From the NCBI RefSeq assembly GCF_001938945.1, contig NZ_MKIO01000021.1:124001-188000 (forward strand): 64,000 nucleotides of DNA, in the 5' to 3' direction. The stretch comes from Xaviernesmea rhizosphaerae (GTDB lineage Bacteria > Pseudomonadota > Alphaproteobacteria > Rhizobiales > Rhizobiaceae). This document shows positions 57,785 to 64,000 of the stretch, piece by piece (within the stretch, counting starts at the first letter, position 1; each line of letters begins with the position of its first letter). A program made the translations under genes and the position numbers. The notes beneath the pieces were generated by a model, which had not been told where the DNA came from, made no database searches, and saw only the letters and a program-made list of their open reading frames with translations.

Positions 57785-57819
57785 GGCCAGCCCTCATTCT
57801 GTGGACTTTATCCATGATC

Positions 57820-57838
57820 TATTTGACGGAGTCAAATA
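57820..57838. promoter_or_regulatory. Inverted repeat operator for MarR-GNAT gene
   Basis: TATTTGACGGAGTCAAATA: 8-bp perfect arms with a GGA spacer, 36 bases upstream of the MarR-GNAT start and inside the gap behind the NmrA-like gene. The TTGAC half doubles as a possible -35 box. The layout is typical of MarR autoregulation. Confidence 0.75.
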
Positions 57839-57865
57839 AGCCGCTCCTTGCCCTGATGGAATCGC

Positions 57866-58741
57866 TCAGCCGGCGAAGACGGCCTTGTTCTCTTCCAGGA
57901 AGCTTTTCAGCGATTGCGGCTTGCGGCCAGAAAGGATCGCGGCGTCCTGAGTCACCGGTTCGAAATGGCCGAGGCGGGTGTTGGCGTCGAAGGAGACCAG
58001 CGTGGGAATGAAGCCTTCGGGAAGGCCGGCGGCCTTCAGGCCTTCGGAAAGCTGCTCTTCGGTCACGTCGATGACGGCGATTTCCTTGCCGGCGACCGCG
58101 CCCGCCATCGCGGCGATCTCGCGCACCGTATAGGCTTCCTCGCCCGTCAGCGTGTAGGTCTTGTTTTCCGCCGGCAGCAGCAGCGCGCCGGCAATCGCCG
58201 CGGCCATGTCCGTGCGCGCCAGATAGCTGTTGCGGCCTTCGCCGCAGGCGCTGAACCACTGGCCGCTGGCCACGGCATGCGGCAGGGACATGAACAGGTT
58301 TTCCGCATACCAGCCGTCGCGCAACAGCGTATAGGGCAGGCCGGATGCCTTCATCGCCAGCTCCGTGTTGAGATGATCCGGCGCGAAGGTGATGACGGAC
58401 TGCTCGGCCTGCGGCAGCGAGGTGTAAAGAATATGGCCGACGCCGGCGGCCTTGGCGGCGGCAACGGCGGCCTTGTGCTGGGCCTCGCGCTTGCCTGGTT
58501 CGCCGAGCGCATCGGTGGAGATGATCAAAGCCACGTCGATGCCGGCAAAGGCCTGCGACAGGTCGCCATCGAAATCGACCGCGCGGGTCTGAACGCCCTT
58601 TTCGGCATAGGCCGAAAGCTTCGACGGATCGCGGCTGCCGGCGACGAGGTCGCCCGGGGTCACCTTGCCCGATGCCAGGAGATGATCGAGCACGAGGCCG
58701 CCGAGCTTGCCGGAAGCGCCGGTGACGAGAATGGTGGTCAT
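57866..58741 (-). CDS. NmrA-like NAD(P)-binding oxidoreductase
   Basis: 291 residues of the SDR atypical/NmrA type: Rossmann motif TGASGKLGGLVLDHLL at the N-terminus, LTGEEAYTVREIAAM region and no classical Ser-Tyr-Lys triad, as in the QorB-like family that reduces quinones or senses NADPH. Divergent from an HxlR regulator, a pairing seen often, which suggests induction by electrophiles such as quinones. That is inference. Confidence 0.9.
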   Translation of the reverse strand: MTTILVTGASGKLGGLVLDHLLASGKVTPGDLVAGSRDPSKLSAYAEKGVQTRAVDFDGDLSQAFAGIDVALIISTDALGEPGKREAQHKAAVAAAKAAGVGHILYTSLPQAEQSVITFAPDHLNTELAMKASGLPYTLLRDGWYAENLFMSLPHAVASGQWFSACGEGRNSYLARTDMAAAIAGALLLPAENKTYTLTGEEAYTVREIAAMAGAVAGKEIAVIDVTEEQLSEGLKAAGLPEGFIPTLVSFDANTRLGHFEPVTQDAAILSGRKPQSLKSFLEENKAVFAG

Positions 58742-59023
58742 GGAACGGGTCCTTTCCCTTGTGTCGCCCCTCATGGGGCGTGTGGCTGACGCCCCTCTTG
58801 CGGAGCGGTACTGGATCTGGCGCGGCACGATCCTGCCAATGGGCGAAGCGTGCCGGCCGTGAAGCTTTCCGTATCCCGGGTGAAGCCCGGAAGCCGGTCT
58901 GGTTGTCGTCCCTCTCTCGTTCCGGTATATGGTTCCTAAACGAGACCTGTCTGTCATTCTGCATTCCGCGCCGTCTGTAAAGGCGGCAGTATTTTGTCTG
59001 ATGGTAACCTGGAGGGAACCGCC

Positions 59024-59461
59024 TTGAACGAAATGCCCCACCGCCGCGCCCATGCCGACGGCCTTGGCGATGCCGCGCTTGAGGCGGCCGAAAAGGTGAT
59101 CGTCATCAATGGCCGCGCGTTTTCCATGGAGAATTGCCCGGTGCGCGACGTGCTGTCCAATGTCGGCGGCAAGTGGAATACGCTCATGGTGCAGGCTCTG
59201 GGTAATGGGCCGATGCGCTTTTCCGCGCTGCGGCGGCTGATCCCCGATATTTCCCAGCGCATGCTGACGCAGACGCTGCGCGATCTCGAGCGCGACGGCT
59301 ATATCGTGCGCACCGTCTATCCGACCAAGCCGCCGAGCGTGGACTATCAGCTGACCGATCTCGGCCGCTCCTTCAACCAGGTGCTGGAGCCGCTGGTGGA
59401 CTGGTCGGCCACCCATCACCTGGCCATTCGCGCGGCACGTGCCCGATTCGATCAGGGATGA
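59024..59461 (+). CDS. HxlR family transcriptional regulator
   Basis: 145 residues with the HxlR winged-helix: CPVRDVLSNVGGKWNTLMVQALGNGPMRFSALRRLIPDISQRMLTQTLRDLERDGYIVRTVYPTKPPSVDYQLTDLG. Cys in the NCPVRD motif is the redox-sensing position of the family. The start is read as TTG 59024 because GGAGGG lies 7 bases upstream; ATG 59033 is the alternative. Divergent from the NmrA-like gene, its probable target. Confidence 0.92.
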   Translation: MNEMPHRRAHADGLGDAALEAAEKVIVINGRAFSMENCPVRDVLSNVGGKWNTLMVQALGNGPMRFSALRRLIPDISQRMLTQTLRDLERDGYIVRTVYPTKPPSVDYQLTDLGRSFNQVLEPLVDWSATHHLAIRAARARFDQG

Positions 59462-59477
59462 GTGCCGATCTGGCATG

Positions 59478-59503
59478 AAAAAGGCGCGCCGGGTGGGCGC
59501 GCC
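59478..59503 (-). terminator. Terminator for racemase gene
   Basis: GGCGCGCC (59483-59490) pairs with GGCGCGCC (59496-59503) around GGGTG; the minus-strand side is followed by TTTTT. It serves the racemase gene and possibly HxlR in the other direction. Confidence 0.85.
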
Positions 59504-59532
59504 TCGAAGTGCTTTCAAGGGATGACGTTCTC

Positions 59533-60243
59533 TCAGGCTGCGGCGCGCCTGACATCTGCGAGCGCGAAGCGGACGGCGGCGTCGGCATGGATCCGCGTGG
59601 AATCGAAGCCGGGTAGGGGCAGGGCATCCGGGTCGAGCAGCAGGCAGATCTCGGTGCAGCCGAGAATGACCGAATCGGCGCCCTGACGGCGGGCCGTTTC
59701 GATCATCGCCATCATCCGCGCGCGCGAGGCATCGACGACTTGGCCGGCGCAAAGTTCCTCGAAGATGATGCCATGGGCATCGCCGCGCTCGGCCTCGCCG
59801 GGCACCAGGATCTCGATGCCGTGGCGCGCCATGCGCTCGGCATAAAAGCCATGCTCCATCGTGTAGCGCGTGGCCAGCAGCAGGGGCCGGCGACGGCCGG
59901 CGGCGGAAAGCGCGGCCGCGGTTTCATCGATGATGTTGAGAAGCGGCACGGAGATGGCGGCTTGCACGGCATCGGCCACCAGATGCATGGTGTTGGTGCA
60001 GATCAGCACGCAGTCCGCGCCCGCCCGCTCCAGCCCACGCGCGACGCTCGCCAGCCGATCGGCGGCGGCATCCCAGCGGCCGGCCTTTTGCAGGGCGACG
60101 ATTGACTGGAAATCGACCGAATGCATCAGGACTTCGGCCGAATGCAGGCCCCCCAGCGCGGTCCGCATGGCCTCATTGACCAGGCGATAATAGACCGCTG
60201 AACTCTCGAAGCTCATTCCGCCGATCAGGCCAATCGTCCGCAT
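59533..60243 (-). CDS. Aspartate/glutamate racemase family protein
   Basis: 236 residues with both catalytic cysteines of the family: CTNTMH and GCTEICLLL, plus IGLIGGMSFESSAVYYR at the start. It interconverts L- and D-acidic amino acids, or a related substrate. It diverges from an Lrp/AsnC regulator; the palindromes between them suggest control by an amino acid. Confidence 0.93.
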   Translation of the reverse strand: MRTIGLIGGMSFESSAVYYRLVNEAMRTALGGLHSAEVLMHSVDFQSIVALQKAGRWDAAADRLASVARGLERAGADCVLICTNTMHLVADAVQAAISVPLLNIIDETAAALSAAGRRRPLLLATRYTMEHGFYAERMARHGIEILVPGEAERGDAHGIIFEELCAGQVVDASRARMMAMIETARRQGADSVILGCTEICLLLDPDALPLPGFDSTRIHADAAVRFALADVRRAAA

Positions 60244-60344
60244 CGTGTCGTTCCCTTTTTTGGTGATTGCGATGCCAGAAGAATGCCGTGTCCGCAGCGA
60301 AAAGTGCGTGCAAACTCGAGGGAATTACGACTGCACTGCGCCTA

Positions 60345-60374
60345 CCTGTTGCGCAACAGGAGCATATTGCGCAA
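60345..60374. promoter_or_regulatory. Paired TTGCGCAA palindromes between racemase and Lrp genes
   Basis: CCTGTTGCGCAACAGG (60345-60360, perfect 16 bp) and a second core TTGCGCAA (60367-60374). The centres are 18 bases apart, about two helical turns, as expected for an Lrp/AsnC octamer. They are 39-68 bases upstream of the Lrp gene start. Confidence 0.7.
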
Positions 60375-60412
60375 GAAATTTGCGACACTTTTTGGAAGGG
60401 AGCGCGTTTTGC

Positions 60413-60877
60413 ATGCTGGATGATCGAGATCGCGCGATTCTCGCGCAGCTGCAGGCGGATGCCGGGATGGGCATCGGCGCCATTGCCGAAAAGGTGCATC
60501 TTTCGGTGTCGGCCTGTTCGCGTCGGATCCAGCGGCTGGAGGACGAGGGCTATATCGCCCGCCGGGTGGCGATCCTCGATCGCGCCCGGATCGGCCTGCC
60601 GACAACGGTCTTCGCCCTGATCCGCACGGCCCACCATGCCGATGACTGGATCGAGACCTTTCGTCGGGTGATTGCCGATATTCCCGAGATCGTCGAGGTG
60701 CATCGCCTGACCGGCACCTATGACTATATTCTCAAGATCGTGCTGCCCAGCGTCGAGCATTACGACGTGGTCTACAAGACCATCGTCCGCCGCATCTCGC
60801 TGTTCGAGGTGACGGCCTCGATTTCGATGGAGACGCTGAAGAGCGGTGAGGCGCTGCCGGTGGCCTATGCGCGATAG
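60413..60877 (+). CDS. Lrp/AsnC family transcriptional regulator
   Basis: 154 residues: HTH (DRAILAQLQADAGMGIGAIAEKVHLSVSACSRRIQRLEDEGYI) and a RAM ligand domain (VEVHRLTGTYDYILKIVLPSVEHYDVVYKTIV). Lrp-like proteins bind amino acids. Adjacent to a racemase and near BCAA genes; the most likely target is the divergent racemase gene. Confidence 0.94.
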   Translation: MLDDRDRAILAQLQADAGMGIGAIAEKVHLSVSACSRRIQRLEDEGYIARRVAILDRARIGLPTTVFALIRTAHHADDWIETFRRVIADIPEIVEVHRLTGTYDYILKIVLPSVEHYDVVYKTIVRRISLFEVTASISMETLKSGEALPVAYAR

Positions 60878-60979
60878 GGTCGCATCCGGGCGGGGAGCAG
60901 GTCGGCGAGGGGGATTTTCGTTCAAGCGCAAGAAGAGGCTTGACGCTTCCTACGAGGAGGCGCATAAGAGGCGCGCAAA

Positions 60980-60995
60980 CGTACCGTACGGTACG
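60980..60995. promoter_or_regulatory. Perfect palindrome, candidate TetR operator
   Basis: CGTACCGTACGGTACG, a perfect 16-bp palindrome, lies 62-78 bases upstream of the TetR gene and partly repeats as GTACGGTAC. This is typical of TetR-family autoregulation. Confidence 0.65.
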
Positions 60996-61057
60996 GTACT
61001 TGGATGGATCAAACCGACGACGTTGCGGGATGGCCGAACGGGAAGAGGCAGAGCGCC

Positions 61058-61678
61058 ATGTCCGCTCCGGCAACCGACAGCACAGCCTATTCGCCGCGTC
61101 AGAACGACGTTCTGGACAGCGCGTTGCGGCTGCTGGTCGAAGGTGGGGAAAAGGCGCTGACGACGGCAGGGCTGGCCCGGGCGGCCAATTGCTCGAAGGA
61201 GAGCCTCTATAAGTGGTTTGGCGACCGCGACGGGCTTCTTTCGGCGGTGATCGAGTTTCAGGCGCGCAAGGTGCGCGTGCCGGCGGAAGCGGAAGGCCTG
61301 CTGAACGCGGCTGAGCTGCGCCAGCGCCTGGAGGAGTTCGCCCGCGAGCTTCTGGCGGTTCTGGCGAGCGATGCCTCGCTGGCGCTGAACCGGCTGGCGA
61401 TCGGCCAGGCGAGCGGCGAGGGGGCCCGGCTCGGCCGGCTGCTGCAGGAGCGCGGCCGGCGCGGGATCGGGCGGCGGATCGAGGCGCTGCTGGAGGCGGC
61501 GCGCGACGCGGGCCTGCTCGCCTTCGACGAGGCGGGCGAGGCCTATGCGACGCTCTACGGGCTGATCGTCACGGACCAGCATCTGCGCTGGCTGCTGGGC
61601 GAGAAGCCTGACGCGGCAAGCTTCGGACCACGGGCAGAGAAGGCGGTGGCCGCCTTTCTTCGCCTGCACGGCATCTAA
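61058..61678 (+). CDS. TetR/AcrR family transcriptional regulator
   Basis: 206 residues. HTH domain: SPRQNDVLDSALRLLVEGGEKALTTAGLARAANCSKESLYKWFGDRDGLLSAVIEFQ; the C-terminal domain is a helical ligand/dimer domain of the TetR_C type. ATG 61058 has GGGAAGAGG upstream; ATG 61004 is in frame. It immediately precedes ilvC, an arrangement I recall from related genomes; regulation of ilvC is possible but not shown. Confidence 0.92.
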   Translation: MSAPATDSTAYSPRQNDVLDSALRLLVEGGEKALTTAGLARAANCSKESLYKWFGDRDGLLSAVIEFQARKVRVPAEAEGLLNAAELRQRLEEFARELLAVLASDASLALNRLAIGQASGEGARLGRLLQERGRRGIGRRIEALLEAARDAGLLAFDEAGEAYATLYGLIVTDQHLRWLLGEKPDAASFGPRAEKAVAAFLRLHGI

Positions 61679-61693
61679 GGCTTTCCGCCTTGA

Positions 61694-62830
<1,137 letters not shown>

Positions 62831-62868
62831 CATCCGTCAAAGGCTGGCTTCGGCCGCCTAGGTATCAG

Positions 62869-62899
62869 AAAGGCCCGGTCGTTTTGCGACCGGGCCTTT
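62869..62899 (+). terminator. Terminator after ilvC
   Basis: AAAGGCCCGGTCG (62869-62881) pairs perfectly with CGACCGGGCCTTT (62887-62899). The tail is TTTcacgttttc, short of a strong T-run, but the stem is very stable. Confidence 0.88.
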
Positions 62900-62964
62900 C
62901 ACGTTTTCGTCCTGTCTGCTGGCGGGCCCGCTGCACAGATATCGCCGGGCGACAGGCTTCCGGC

Positions 62965-63141
62965 TCAGCGCAGCTCTCGCGCGTCCGAATTGAGCTGCGC
63001 CCCGCGTTCCGCCAGTTGGTAAAGCAGTGGCGAGGCTTCGTTATGATTCACTTTAGGCGCATAAGAGAGATAGGCCACCAGCGCGATGGCAAGCATCGCC
63101 ATCAGGCCGGCCAGGCCAAAAATCTTGACTTCGCGGTCCAT
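62965..63141 (-). CDS. Small membrane protein
   Basis: 58 residues: MDREVKIF then a single hydrophobic helix (GLAGLMAMLAIALVAYL) and a polar C-terminal tail (LLYQLAERGAQLNSDAREL). It has an unusually good ribosome binding site (GGGAAGGAGATGCAGC before the ATG), which makes it a real gene. Function unknown; no family recognised. Confidence 0.7.
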   Translation of the reverse strand: MDREVKIFGLAGLMAMLAIALVAYLSYAPKVNHNEASPLLYQLAERGAQLNSDARELR

Positions 63142-63262
63142 GCTGCATCTCCTTCCCTGTCATGACCTCATGTCATGATGGCCTTCGGCGGGGATGCCGA
63201 TGGCCGGATGATCGGAGTGGTTTCTTGTCTCGCCAGCCGCCGGGCATAAGGCGGCGCCCTGC

Positions 63263-63445
63263 TCAGGCAACCGGCTGGCGGCGCTTGGCTGCCATCAGAA
63301 GATCCAGCTCCGTTGCGGAGGGGCCGAACCGCTCGAAGAGGCGGCGCGCCTCCTCGTCGTTCAGCCCGTAACGCAGCTGGAACTGTTCCATGGTGCAGGT
63401 TTCCCCGCGGATCGTCTTTCCCCGTACGCTCTTCAGTTCCGTCAT
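63263..63445 (-). CDS. DUF3606-like small protein
   Basis: 60 residues. The pattern QFQLRYGLNDEEARRLFERFGPSATELDLLM matches the DUF3606 helix-turn-helix-like repeat (RFG...LREAVRKVGNSAADV). Function unknown. Basic N-terminus. Same strand as the neighbouring small membrane protein. Confidence 0.65.
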   Translation of the reverse strand: MTELKSVRGKTIRGETCTMEQFQLRYGLNDEEARRLFERFGPSATELDLLMAAKRRQPVA

Positions 63446-63518
63446 GTCTCGCTCCGAATGTCGCTTTTCGCGTCCCTGCGACCCTCATGTCGAGGTTCGA
63501 GCCCTGCTTGAGCCTGTG

Positions 63519-63559
63519 GCATCGGACTGAAAGCCGCGTTCTGGCTTTCGGTCCGATGC
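63519..63559. repeat. GCATCGGACTGAAAG hairpin, half of the 104-bp repeat
   Basis: GCATCGGACTGAAAGCC (63519-63535) pairs with GGCTTTCGGTCCGATGC (63543-63559) except for one wobble, loop of 7. It matches the second (right) hairpin of the 104-bp repeat, found here alone. Confidence 0.8.
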
Positions 63560-63806
63560 GCCGGTCTCGCCTGTTTTATGAGCTGGATCACCGTCGTCCT
63601 CTGGCGATCCCTCGTCCTCTTCCGGGATGTGCTCCTTCAACGCCCAGCCGAACAGCTTGTTCCGCCATCGCCTCTGGGTCGTGTTGGGGCTAAAGCGCGT
63701 TGGTGAAGACGGTGCGTTTCCCTTGAGGTGAGGGCGGCGTGAAGCGCAAAAAGGCTGGACAAGCGCAGCGCTTAGAAGCGGCTTGATTGACCGGCAAAGG
63801 ATGCCG

Positions 63807-63835
63807 TTGACAAACGCCGCGGCGTTTGAAAATGT
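63807..63835 (+). promoter_or_regulatory. Promoter with embedded 18-bp palindrome
   Basis: TTGACA (63807-63812) overlaps a perfect palindrome CAAACGCCGCGGCGTTTG (63811-63828). The -10 would fall near 63830 (gaaaatgt), so the palindrome would fill the spacer, a classical repressor site. The downstream gene is out of view. Confidence 0.45.
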
Positions 63836-64000
63836 CCCGCTCGGCTGCTACCGCAGGCACGCATGCAGGCGGAGCCGTTGAAGGCTCGACGCGATGCCCG
63901 GTTTCGATCGCCCGCTTTCAGGTCGCCTCGCGACACGGTGTCCCACGAGCCATGCGCTCAGCGATTGCGGCGAAAATGTGTTATGCACGAGACGCATAGC

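Larger units (their letters stand above)
63446..64000. other. Right-edge region without gene
   Basis: 555 bases. No supported coding sequence. It contains the palindrome repeat at 63519-63559 and a promoter-with-palindrome at 63807-63835, so a gene probably begins just beyond the right edge. Confidence 0.5.

Noticed and set aside
58940..59002. Three GTCTG motifs between the NmrA-like gene and HxlR, considered as operator repeats
   Set aside because: Spacings of 24 and 23 bases are out of helical phase and the flanks do not match.
63952..63999. Short plus-strand frame of 15 codons at the right edge
   Set aside because: No ribosome binding site and no amino-acid bias; too short to call.

Overview
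The window is chromosomal DNA from a GC-rich alphaproteobacterium, most likely a member of the Rhizobiaceae (Rhizobium/Agrobacterium/Sinorhizobium group). The evidence is the order ftsQ-ftsA-ftsZ-lpxC-bamD-recN, an FtsZ of about 600 residues with a long Pro/Gln/Ala-rich linker, the block sspB-DUF4169-ssrA-thyA-dfrA-hflK-hflC-degP, a circularly permuted two-piece tmRNA whose tag reads ANDNYAEARLAA, and several copies of a roughly 104-bp palindromic intergenic repeat of the kind common in rhizobia. No rRNA, tRNA, CRISPR array, insertion sequence or prophage was recognised. The window is essentially core genome with a few accessory touches.

Layout. 1-7.7 kb: cell division and envelope (ftsQ end, ftsA, ftsZ, lpxC, bamD) plus the repair gene recN. 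7.7-8.4 kb: a gene-free stretch with decayed repeats. 8.4-13.3 kb: an aminopeptidase P, then on the minus strand panC-panB-azlC-azlD (pantothenate synthesis and branched-chain amino acid export). 13.4-19.7 kb: ligA, prmA, a SCO1 copper protein with a small membrane protein upstream, a cheW-like gene, pncA, creA. 20.2-25.8 kb: a DUF2778 L,D-transpeptidase-like protein coupled to an AraC regulator, a YbhB-like protein, uvrD/pcrA. 26.2-34.8 kb: an RND efflux pair and a very large AsmA-family protein. 35-44 kb: repeats, lysE, sspB cluster, ssrA, thyA-dfrA, hflKC, an ACT-domain gene and degP. 44.4-47.8 kb: the acetolactate synthase operon (ilvI...ilvN) with a leader-peptide attenuator and a VapBC-type toxin-antitoxin pair lodged between its two subunit genes. 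47.9-55 kb: herA-like ATPase, miaA/serB, GNAT, an AbrB-family membrane protein, a RecD-like helicase. 55-63.5 kb: pdxJ and a run of regulators paired with enzymes (MarR-GNAT fusion, NmrA-like oxidoreductase/HxlR, racemase/Lrp, TetR), then ilvC and two small genes.

How it fits together. Branched-chain amino acid metabolism recurs: ilvI/ilvN and ilvC make the 2-keto acids, panB consumes 2-ketoisovalerate, azlCD probably exports the amino acids, and an Lrp/AsnC regulator is present. A palindrome with the core TTGCGCAA lies both upstream of azlC and in the racemase/Lrp intergenic region, suggesting a possible shared operator. The most unusual structures are the toxin-antitoxin pair inside ilvIN, with the toxin stop overlapping the ilvN start as ATGA, and the ilvI leader, whose sigma-70-like promoter is placed so that transcription should start at or within about two bases of the leader peptide's ATG (a leaderless attenuator).
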